From contig MU867097.1 of NCBI GenBank assembly GCA_033725935.1, positions 124,001 through 188,000 of the forward strand: DNA of 64,000 nucleotides. Reading direction: 5' to 3'. Shown piece by piece: positions 43,620 to 53,139 of the stretch. The stretch comes from Cladorrhinum sp. PSN259 (lineage: Eukaryota > Ascomycota > Sordariomycetes > Sordariales > Podosporaceae). Numbering within the stretch: position 1 is the stretch's first letter; each line of letters opens with the position of its first letter. The notes under the pieces were generated by a model. That model did no database searches. It saw only the letters and a program-made list of their open reading frames with translations, and was not told where the DNA came from. A program made the position numbers and the translations under genes.

Positions 43620-44985
43620 TTACAACTTTGGAACCAGTCCAACACCCGTACCACCCATGACCTTCTCATTCTCGTCCAGAGGACAAAGCTGGAAGAACCT
43701 CTCGCGGGAGCAAAACACCAAGGCAGACCGCTTGTGAGGCAGGTCAATAAACTTGCCGAGACCGAAGCCGTGCATCAAGTCGTACATGAGCACCGAGCTG
43801 TTGGTGTACTTGGGCTCGCCGACAACGCTCATGGTGCGGGGCTCGTCGAGGAAGAGGTAGTGCATCAAGCTGGACCACCAGGCACTGACGCGGTGAGGGC
43901 CGCGGAAGCGCACATCACCGACGAGACTGTGTCTGCCTCTGTCGTAGTCACCTGCTGAGTAGTAGGCGCCGATGCGGTCCTCCTTTTTCTCAAGTTAGCT
44001 GTGAACGATCCTGAAGTAAATAAATTAAACATACCTTGCCCCAGTAGACCTCAAAGTAGGCAAAGAAAGTATCCTCGAAGCGTGCTAAAATAGTAATCTG
44101 ATGGGGATCCTCGTCCGCCTTGCGGAGGTACTCTCTGTGCTGATCAAGAGTGCCAGTCTCGTTCCAACCCTGCGAGACACGGGGGTCGTTCTGCCAGGTG
44201 TGAAAAAGACCGAGATGTTCCTCGTTTTTGTAGTCGAGCGCGACCATGCTGAAGGTCTCCTTTAGATGGGGGATGTATCGGCTGTAGATGACGGATCCAG
44301 GGAGGGGCTTGGCCCTGCGGCGAGGGTGCCAGGTGAGAGCGGTAGCATCAGTCGTCATGACATACTCGGGAGGTGGAATTGGGTAGGCGGCGAGGTCGGC
44401 GGCAGACTCCTCGGGGACCCAAGCCGGACGAGGACCAAATGGGGAGCCGGCGCCCTGCCAGAAGGCGCCGCGGGAGACGACGAGCTCTTTGGTGGCTGGA
44501 GCATCCTTGATGGCGGTTGTAGGGTGGTCAATTGCAAGACCGACGGCCTTGATTTGAGCAGCAAGCTTCTCGGTGCCGAATCCGTAGAGATCGAGACGGA
44601 AGGCTTCCTCAGAAGGACGAAGAATGAAGATGACGTAGGCGATCAGCCATATTTGGCCAACAGTGGCGGGAGACTGGCCCTTCCAGCTGACGGCTACTGA
44701 GGGAGTGCGCCTCGCGCGAGCCCAGGGGGTATTGTTGTTGTCTTTTGGCCTGTCGCCGAGCTTGAGATCCTCTGGGCTGGTGAAAAAGAGAGAATCATTG
44801 TGAAGGGGTGTTGCAAGGGGCTTGTCGGTAGGTTTGGCACTGCCAGGATGGATCTGGAAGGAATCCTGCTCGCCCTTGACGACGATATAAGGGGTCTGAT
44901 AGGGATGGGGGAGCTTCAGAATGGGTCCTGAGGAGGCGACATAGTCGGCAAGAAGCTTTGGTGATGGCTTGGTTTGTGATGACAT
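43620..44985 (-). CDS. SidF-like N5-hydroxyornithine acyltransferase (siderophore biosynthesis)
   Basis: Exons 44985-44035 and 43982-43620 (intron 52 bp) give 437 residues. The C-terminal half is an IucB/AlcB-type GNAT domain: HLGLFHTWQNDPRVSQGW, ILARFEDTFFAYFEVYWGK, then RHSLVGDVRFRGPHRVSAWW and the substrate-pocket region DEPRT. Such enzymes transfer an acyl group from acyl-CoA to N5-hydroxyornithine for hydroxamate siderophores. The protein ends PKL, a permissive peroxisomal PTS1. That points to SidF (anhydromevalonyl transfer, peroxisomal) rather than SidL (acetyl transfer, cytosolic). Its divergent neighbour is an acyl-CoA ligase also ending in a PTS1, and the promoter between them has five iron-GATA sites, all supporting an extracellular-siderophore role. 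The SidF versus SidL choice is inference. Confidence 0.85.
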
Positions 44986-45473
44986 TTTGACTGAGCGTGA
45001 TGTGTGTGTGTAGTGACGTCTCTCAATCTCTCAGGATATGTGAAAAAAAGGGTGTTGGTTGTGCGAAACCTTTGGGGCTATAGGGGAGCATCCGCAGTAT
45101 CGGCAGAGCTCTCACCGACCCCAACTCACATGCTGGAGACAAAATAATACCACCCACCCCACCGACGGGGGCGACGACAAAGATCTCCATCGGTGTCTCT
45201 GGGGATCCTTGCTATCCTTGCTGGTTTCTTCAACGTTGTCTTCTTCTTCCACCACGCGATGAGCCAGTTCCCTCAATGGACCACGGGCGCTTCTCCTTGG
45301 GTATCATCATCTAGTTCCATCGTCATTCTTTGCCGATCCAACCCGTTCAGTCGAGGCTCCGGAGAGTTAGCCAATTGGATGTTGGTTTCCGCAGCGTATT
45401 TGGTGGTTTGGCGGTCCATGGGTGGTGACAGGGGTTCGATGCAAGAGAAAGCCAATGGCGTGCTGGGGCCCGG

Positions 45474-45515
45474 ATCTGATAACTTTACTCGGACGCCAGG
45501 AAGCGGATCAGATAA
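45474..45515 (+). promoter_or_regulatory. Pair of iron-GATA repressor sites
   Basis: ATCTGATAA and ATCAGATAA, starts 33 bp apart, within near-repeated surroundings (CGGATC-GATAA ... CGGATCAGATAA). Confidence 0.8.
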
Positions 45516-45780
45516 TTTTTTGCGGACCCCGGCTGCTTGGCGAACCGACCTCGGAGTGGGGCACTAGTTTGAACGACGTGTTTTACCGGCTTTTCATGTC
45601 TTTTATTCTCTTCAGTGACAATGTTTATTGCTTGTAAATGCCCATAAATTCTAATTCAGAACCAAAGTTCATTAGTTGCTTCCCGAAAGTGCTCCATTGA
45701 TCAACTAACCACCTTCGGGATTCCCGTGTTCGGGTCCGGGGACGTGGGGGCCGGATGAAGATGTCTTGGCATGAATAATC

Positions 45781-45789
45781 TTATCAGAT
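45781..45789 (-). promoter_or_regulatory. Iron-GATA repressor site
   Basis: TTATCAGAT, i.e. ATCTGATAA on the minus strand. Confidence 0.75.
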
Positions 45790-45898
45790 CAAGAAAAAAA
45801 GATCTTTCTGTCGGCTGTTGAGGCATTTTGTCTGGTTGACAGGGATGCTGGGGGTAAAACATCACACCACCAAGGGGGCTCGAGTTGCAGTTTTGGGT

Positions 45899-45907
45899 TT
45901 ATCAGAT
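45899..45907 (-). promoter_or_regulatory. Iron-GATA repressor site
   Basis: TTATCAGAT, i.e. ATCTGATAA on the minus strand. Confidence 0.75.
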
Positions 45908-46159
45908 GGTGCTAGTGATGCACGAAGACCCTCTTCTCCTTCCACCCCTGTCTTAATTGTTCCTTCCCGTTCGGCACAAAAAGGCATACGGAGGGGCTTT
46001 TGATGAAAAAATCTGTTCTGTTTCCCCTCATGATTGGGTCTGGAATTCCACCTCCACCCTGTGTGTGCTGCAACCGAGGATCTCTTCCCTTCGTATTTTC
46101 TCAAGGAGCAGCCAATGAACCTCGGGACACGATGTTTCACAGAACTGCTTGAATCCATC

Positions 46160-46168
46160 TTATCAGAT
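46160..46168 (-). promoter_or_regulatory. Iron-GATA repressor site, nearest to the acyl-CoA ligase
   Basis: TTATCAGAT, 384 bp before the ATG at 46552. Confidence 0.75.
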
Positions 46169-46551
46169 TAGATCGAACGCAATTCTTACTCCCCAGCTCC
46201 AGTATCGGCCCAGAAATGGTTTCCCGAATGCCGGGAAGCCTTGCCAGGACCTTGCGGGACAGATGGAGAAAAAGAACAACGATGGCCCCCTCTGGTGTGG
46301 ATGGAGACAGCGGGTGACGGCCCCCTGGCTGCAGAGTCACCCCCAGTGTCGCATGGCATTCCGTCATAACTCTCCGCTCGTGCCAGCCTGGTGGTTCTCG
46401 GATCCTTCTGGGATTGTATTGTATTCTGTGACTTGATTTCGTGCCGTCTGTTGTACACCCATCTCGAAGTATTCACTATTCAGTAGAAGTCAGCTATTCC
46501 CCCAACCGCATTTTGCATGGAAAGAAGTTAGACGCCCATTAACCACCCAAA

Positions 46552-48355
46552 ATGTCTACCTCGGTCAGTGTACAGACTCCTATCCAGGAGCAATTTATTC
46601 TCCCATCACAAACCCAGAAGCTCTCCCTTCTTCATGGCGCAACCGACCCGCCACTTGTCGACCTCACGCTCGGAGAGCTTCTCAACCTCCAATGTCTTCA
46701 CCACGGCACCAGAGAAGGAATTGTGATCCCATGGACGGGAGCGAGATGGACCTACAACGAACTCAATCACCACAGCCGGCTGCTGGCGGCCGCACTCCTC
46801 GATATGGGAATTGGTGTTGGTGACAGAGTAGGCATCATGGCCGGAAACTGCGAGCAATACGCCTCTGTCTTCTTCGCCGCAACTCGAATAGGAGCCGTCC
46901 TCGTCATCATGAACAACACGTACACCCCAACAGAAGCCATGTACGGCCTCGAGTTTTCAGAATGCAAGGTCTTCTTCACCACCAAGAAGATTGGCCGTCT
47001 CGACCAAGGGGCTCTCCTTGCTCAGCTTGCCAACAAACCCAAAGCTCCCAGGGTCGTCATCCTCCGCGGTGATTCCGATGAATACACCACCTACCAGCAG
47101 CTCCTCGCCCAGGGATCAAAGATCAACCCTGACCGCCTTCACCACGCCGAGTCCAAGGTCCTCCCTCATCTCGTCTGCAATCTTCAGTTCACATCCGGCA
47201 CAACTGGTCTACCCAAAGCCGCCATGTTGACCCATCACAACATTGTCAACAACTCCCGTTTCATAGGCGATCGCATGCGTTTCACCCCAGACGATATCCT
47301 TTGCTGCCCACCACCCCTTTTCCACTGCTTCGGACTCGTCCTGGGTCTCATGGCAGTCATCACCCACGGCGCCAAGATCATCTACCCAGCAGAAGTATTT
47401 GATGCTCCCGCCACCCTCCGCACCATCATTGACGAGCAATGCACGGCAGTCCATGGTGTCCCAGCCATGTTTGACTCTCTCCTTGCCCTTCCCGACGCCA
47501 AGGACCTCAAGGCTTCCGATTTGCGGTTGAGAACCGGTATCGTGGCCGGCGCTCCCGTTCCTCGGTACCTCATGGAGTTGATGGTTACCAAGCTGGGCAT
47601 GACTGAGTTCACCTCAAGTTACGGTCTCACTGAGGCCAGTCCAACATGCTTTAACGCTTTTACCGATGATCCTATTGATGTGCGTCTCACGACCGTTGGC
47701 ACGTTGATGCCTCATGCCAGGGCAAAGATTGTGGACCGAGATGGACAGATGGTTCCGGTCGGTACCAAGGGCGAGTTGTGCATTGGTGGGTATCAGTTGC
47801 AGGCCGGCTACTGGAATAACTCGGAGAAGACAAACGAGGTGATGGCGAGGGACGAGAGCGGTGTGTTGTGGTTGCATACCGGTGACGAGGCCGTGTTCGA
47901 TGAGAGGGGGTATTGTTCAATTACGGGGCGGTTCAAGGATATCATTATTAGAGGTATGTCATGATGTTGCTGCTGAGTTTCAGGTGGCGTTGTTTTGCTT
48001 ACAATATAAAACAGGTGGTGAGAATATCTATCCCCTAGAAATTGAGGAGCGGTTGGTTGCTCACCCTGCCATCTCCATGGCTGTGGTCGTTGGTCTCAAG
48101 GATGCTCACTATGGTGAGGTCGTCGGGGCTTTTCTTGCTCTCGACGAGGGACACTCCCAGAGGCCCACGACCGAGGAGGTCCGCGAGTGGTGCCGAAGCA
48201 AGCTGGGCAGGCATAAGGCGCCTACTCACGTCTTCTGGCTCGGCCACGATGGAGTTCCCCAATCTGTGCCACTGACTGGCAGTGGAAAGGTGAAGAAGTT
48301 TGAGATGGCTCAGTTGGGTAATAAGTTGTTGGATGGTGCCAGGGCCAAGTTGTAA
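46552..48355 (+). CDS. SidI-like acyl-CoA ligase (siderophore biosynthesis)
   Basis: Exons 46552-47953 and 48015-48355 (intron 61 bp) give 580 residues. It is an ANL-superfamily enzyme: P-loop TSGTTGLPK at about residues 214-222, SYGLTEASP, LHTGDEAVFDERGY, and GRFKDIIIRGGENIYP, which is split by the intron and complete after splicing. The C-terminal catalytic Lys lies in GSGKVKKFEM. It ends AKL, a canonical PTS1, so a peroxisomal location is expected. It activates a carboxylic acid to its CoA ester; in the context of the divergent SidF-like gene and the iron-GATA promoter, mevalonate (the SidI substrate) is the best guess. A general medium-chain acyl-CoA synthetase is the alternative. Confidence 0.85.
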
Positions 48356-49590
48356 AAGGCGGAGATAGAGTTTGATTTTTTGGGGAAAATATCAAAATTT
48401 TTGCATAGGTACCATACCAAAAAGGAAAGGGAAGGACCAAACTGTCTTTGCTGATAAATATATAATAATTTGAATGAACTTGAACCCTATCTTTTGGGAG
48501 AGGAAAAAAGAGAAAGAAAAAAAAAACCCCCCCGTCAAGTCCGGTGACAGACCAATGTGTCGAAATTGATTACTTGATCTGAACCCCCAGTAATGGCCTT
48601 GTGTTCAAAGTATGAAAGAAGACTGTCAAATAATCAATGACCTCACAGTGTTATAAAGTGATAAATTGGTCGATGATGTGACTCACTCCAGGCATCGCCA
48701 TGATTGGCGTGGTGCTCTCTATACATACAATGATGCTCTAAAGCAAGGATTAGGGGCAACTTTAATCCGAGACAAAATAATCCGTGCTTCCCTAGATATC
48801 TTGATAATTCTTTTTTTTTTAAGTCCAGACTTTGACTCTAGGAATCTGGATTCTTCCCGCTTCAGTCGTTCAGTTCCTTCATGGGGCTGGGCTTTCAAGT
48901 TTTCTAACAGTTTATGTCCTAGACCACTTGCAACCCCTCTTCCCTAAAGAAGTAAATCGAATAAGCAGCTATGTACAGCACATACCTTGGTTCTCCTGGC
49001 GAGTGAGTAAATTTTTTATTGGGACGTCGGAGGTATAAGGTAGCAGTGTAGATGTACATACAACCCTGGTGGATGTAAAGATCCAATCCACCGTCAGCAT
49101 CGGTACTACAGCACGGTGAAGGATCTAAGCGCTATTAACCCTTTCGCGTATGTGAAAAACCCACCTGTCAGCGGTGTATTCCGAATTCAAGAAAAAGAGA
49201 ACTCTAGGCAAGGGAAAGATTGAAAGTCTGTTTTGGAAATCTCACGTTATACGGGACTTTTGCATTTGGTGAAAACTCTTCGAGTGTGCGTTTGCTTTTT
49301 TGTTTTTTTTTCTTTTTTCCTTTGTCATGCGTTGAGTAGCGGTGACCTTTTCGCAGTCACATTTGCGTAGGCCGCCGACAGAGCGGAGTGGGAATGATAC
49401 GAGGCAGAAGTAAAGAGAAGACTTTATATGGTATTTATGGGATAGGAGAAAAAGAAGAGAAAACAAAGACGAGGACGTAAAGGTGCGTTATGTCGTCTAT
49501 CTTGTAATTCTCTTTTTTTTTATCTTATCAACTCTCTAGCCAAGCAAGACAACTAATTAGCTCCCTGCCTGCTCATCACACAAAGAGAAA
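48356..49590. other. Intergenic, no supported gene
   Basis: AT-rich with poly-A and poly-T runs. A 68-residue frame at 48832-49038 has moderately protein-like sequence (LFPKEVNRISSYVQHIPWF) but no start context, motif or splice partner, so I do not call it. Confidence 0.45.
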
Positions 49591-49599
49591 AAAAAAACC

Positions 49600-49804
49600 G
49601 CACTACTTCTCAGCAATGTGGGTAATACCCGACCATGCCTCATGCTCGAGGACTTTGTGGCCCTTTTATCCTCTGCGGCGACGCGAACTGCAACACGCGC
49701 AAGGAGGAGGGGGTCTAGCCTGCTGCCAACGCCTGTGCGGGAGTCAGCACGGGTGTGTGGGCAAATAATGCTTGTGGGGATGAGTTTTGTGCGAATACCT
49801 AATT
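49600..49804 (+). pseudogene. Decayed paralogue of the small secreted Cys-rich protein
   Basis: Its frames align with exon 2 of the intact gene at 50608-51012: FSA.MWVIPDHASCSRT matches FSAKWISADITQCFHT, then after one extra T in ACTTTGTGG comes CGPFILCGDANCNTRK (intact: CGPTVICGDSNCNSRK). An in-frame TAG follows, then STGVWANNACGDEFCANT (intact: NTGVWARNVCTFSQCPNA). One frameshift and one stop make it a pseudogene. Exon 1 with the signal peptide is not found upstream. Confidence 0.7.
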
Positions 49805-50607
49805 AAGTTTATCATTTACGCTGCGTGGGATACTCACTTTTGAGTTGGAAAAAAACCTTCAAAGTAAATGTTGACTCTTATTAGTCAAAGAAAACCAAGA
49901 GGACGGTTATAATCTTACTGTACAATGCTAGTGTATACCTAGCATGCTATCGTCATTCCTTTTGCTAGAAACAGACAGTCGTATAAGCAGCCAAGTGTTT
50001 TTTTTGCATATATAGGTGATTATTACTAGTAAACTCATGGCGGGCCAAGCACATTTCGAAGCTTAGTCTAATTAACCCGTCAACCGGTGAATTTATCTTA
50101 CAGGCTCACCAGACGCAAGCAAGCCTGGGATATGTGTATTTATGAGAATTCCTTCATCATGTCGTCCCGGTCAGCCGCTGTAAACATGCATTGTTTAAGA
50201 ATATAAACCTACGTTTAATAATGTTATGCCATTATAGAAGTTTGGATTACCTACCACCTTTCATCATAAGGGCTTATTGGGACAAGCTGACATGTCAGCC
50301 AAATATCCTTGGCTAAGAAAACAGCCTCGAAAAAAGGGAACAATCGTCTGGTATCTTACGTGATTTGGGGATATTAGCTTGGCAGCGCTCGAAAGGTAAT
50401 AGCAGGCAGCTGCTTCACTGGAGCCTGCTTGGATGTAAGATCGGTCTAGCAAAATAAGAACCACATGTGATAAAGTCAAGTTCAAGAAGTGGACTGACTG
50501 GAAGAAGATAAATAGACCGTCATCCCCCCATCCGGCCTCTTTCCGACTCTCCTGTTTAACCACCCAACAACTCGCCTCACAAGATCATCCACCCAATCAA
50601 AATCAAA
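49805..50607. other. Intergenic between the two paralogues
   Basis: No gene supported. It serves as the upstream region of the small secreted protein gene. Confidence 0.5.
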
Positions 50608-51012
50608 ATGCACCCCTTCACCACCCTCCTTACTACCCTCGTAGGCCTCGCCACCCTAGCCTCCGCTGGCCAAGTAAACTTTTACTCGGACAGAAACTGC
50701 CAAAACTACCTCGGTACTCGCAACATAGGGACGGGCACTGTCTCTGGGTAAGTCAATCTTCGAACTCCTCCCCTTTTCACTTTCTATAGTACTGACTAAG
50801 CAACATAAAACAGAGGCCCCGCCGGTTCATTCTCAGCCAAATGGATCAGCGCAGACATCACCCAGTGCTTCCACACCTGCGGACCCACCGTCATCTGCGG
50901 CGACTCCAACTGTAATTCCCGCAAGGTTGCCCCGATCAATGGCTGTGTGAGCTTCAATACGGGGGTTTGGGCCAGGAACGTGTGTACTTTTAGTCAGTGC
51001 CCGAATGCTTGA
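50608..51012 (+). CDS. Small secreted Cys-rich protein (effector-like)
   Basis: Exons 50608-50747 and 50814-51012 (intron 66 bp, branch GACTAAG) give 112 residues. The signal peptide is clear (MHPFTTLLTTLVGLATLASA). The mature protein of about 92 residues has eight Cys, in patterns such as NCQNY, CFHTCG, ICGDSNCNSRK and CTFSQC, so a disulphide-knotted fold is likely. I do not recognise the family. Size, secretion and Cys content fit the small secreted proteins of moulds, which include antimicrobials and plant effectors, but no function can be read. A decayed copy lies 0.8 kb upstream, indicating tandem duplication. Confidence 0.82.
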
Positions 51013-51857
51013 GAATTTTGTGAAAAACAAAATGTTGGCTGGATAAATTTGGGGAGGGGGTTGGAGTTGGGTAGGTTGTTTCTTTCAGTTGAATAGGTTG
51101 GTGATACTAGAAACAAACGGAAGGAAAGAGAACCGATATTTGGGATAACAAGACAATAAGTTAGACCTGGAGCATAGAGCACAAATCCTGTATGCTCCAA
51201 GTAATCCCAATTCCACCCCTTCGTGTGACCCCCTGAGTTCGTGTCTTCTAACTAAACAGCCTGGAATAAAGCTCCATACAACCTAGTAGATAGACAGCCC
51301 TACCCACTAAAGTCACCGAGATGAATAAATAAATTTGTAGCGGAACACCGAGAACACGAATTTGCTCAAGGGCATGATTACTGGCGGTGCGGTGCACGAA
51401 TGTCAACATTTATTGGAGTAGTCAAGAAGTTGGAAGGGTTGTTGTTAAGAAAGCGAAAAAAAAGACTTTGAATCGTACATACGAAACTCGACATATTTCA
51501 CAGAACCACCGGCGATGTCCTCAACTCCCTTGGCACGTGTCGGCCAAAGGAGGATTTTGCTCTTCCCGCTTCGTCGGTTATTGCCGATACGTGTGACAAC
51601 CACAGATCCTGCCGTAATTTACCCAGACCTTTGTTGGGGGAGAGGAGAGAAAGAAATCGGAGTAAAAATACCCCGCTGCATACATACATACATTGCATAC
51701 ATACATGAGCGGTCTCGGTCGGTGGCATGAATTAAACTCCGATCACTTTTCCGACATTGAAAGCATCTCACAATTCACCATCAAAATCACACCTCCTCCA
51801 AGGATACATACAGATTCGAACAGAAAAAAAGAAAACGAAAAAAAAACAAAAAAAACA
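51013..51857. other. Intergenic, upstream of the SDR gene
   Basis: No gene supported. The leader before the SDR start is A-rich (51829-51857), and a short ATAC repeat lies near 51681-51704. Confidence 0.5.
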
Positions 51858-52988
51858 ATGTGGCAGTCAACTCATCAGCCTCCCGCCCAGTTCAAGCCCC
51901 GCTTCCGAACAGACGTCTACCCCTTCATCGCCCCCGCAAAGTTCAGAGGTGCTCTCAAAGACAAAGTCACAATCATCACGGGCGCCGCCGGCGCGATCGG
52001 TCAATCTCTCGCCGAATCCTTTGCGGTAGCAGGAGCCAAACTGGTCCTCACCTACAACAGGACAGCTCCTCCTCCAGAACTCAAGGACCGGTGCCTCAAG
52101 CTGGGCGCCGCGAGCGTCGACTTTATCAAATGCAACGTCGCCGAGCTGGAAGGATGCGAGTCGTTAGTTAACCAGGTAAACACTTTTGACCCCCTTTCCC
52201 TTTTCCTCAAAATACTAAATCCATACCCATAGACCATATCCCTTCACTCCCACGTCGACATTCTAATCAACAACGCGGGCGCAAACTCTCTCGGTCCCCT
52301 TCACACCTTGTCCCCCACGAGCTTCCTCACTTCCCTCTCTGTGAACCTGACGGGCCCTTACTTTTTAATGCACCTCCTCCTCCCTCACTTCCGCTCTTCC
52401 TCCTCCTCTTCCACTTCATCATCCTCATCATCATCAGGCGGCGTCAGCGGCGGTTGCATCCTCAACATCTCCTCGCGGGCAGGAACAGTTACGATCCCCT
52501 ACTCGACCCCTTACTCCACCTCCAAAGCGGCGCTGATTTCCCTGACCTCGTGCGCCCAAAAGGAAGTAGACATCGACGGGCTCGGCGACCAGATACACAT
52601 GTACTCGCTCCACCCGGGCGGGATCAAGTCGACAATGACAAAGTCCAAATACTCGGAGGAGTCCGTCGCCAACCTGCCCGAAAAAGTCAGAAAGTCGTAC
52701 CTGGAGGGGTTCGACGAGGTGTACAACGATTCGCCTTACCTGAACGGGATGGTCTGCGTCGCGCTGGCTACGGGCATAGGCAAGCAGGTGCTGAGGGGTC
52801 GGTACGTGGACGTTAACCAGGATTTGGAGGATCTGTTGAAGCAGGGCGAGGCGCTGAAGAGCGATCCGGATCTGTATACCCTGCATACCAGTTTCTTGGG
52901 CGGGCTGAAGAATGCTGGCGTTCCCGAGGGTGGGTATAAGAAGGAGGAAGGGGAGGAGGTTGTTGAGTTTCCTGGGTTTGAAATTTGA
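51858..52988 (+). CDS. Short-chain dehydrogenase/reductase
   Basis: Exons 51858-52175 and 52233-52988 (intron 57 bp, branch ACTAAAT) give 357 residues. The NAD(P)-binding motif TGAAGAIG is at residues 41-48, NNAG at about 119-122, the catalytic Ser in NISSRAG, and YSTSK (Tyr200, Lys204) as the active-site pair. PGGIKSTMT follows in the place of the usual PG motif. It is a complete classical SDR with two additions: a poly-Ser/Gly insert (about residues 160-180, from a TCC/TCA repeat) and a C-terminal extension of about 90 residues. Substrate unknown. The ATG at 51858 is preferred over an upstream in-frame Met at 51693 because it follows an A-rich leader and begins the conserved part. Confidence 0.9.
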
Positions 52989-53139
52989 AAGGGTAAATAT
53001 GTCGATGGTTTTGGGACATCTACTTGGGTAATGAGATGATTTCTACTTTTTTGATTCCACTAGTTAGAGTCTGAAGTCTGCCTTTCAATGAAATAAAATG
53101 ATAAAAAGAATTTAACCGAGTTTGAAAACTAGAATACAT

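Larger units (their letters stand above)
44986..46551. promoter_or_regulatory. Divergent siderophore promoter with five ATCWGATAA sites
   Basis: No gene is supported in this 1.57 kb. ATCWGATAA occurs at 45474-45482 and 45507-45515 (plus) and at 45781-45789, 45899-45907 and 46160-46168 (minus). This is the known site of the iron-sensing GATA repressors SreA, SRE and Urbs1. A 9-mer with one two-fold position is expected about once per 65 kb counting both strands, so five in 700 bp is far above chance. Confidence 0.85.
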
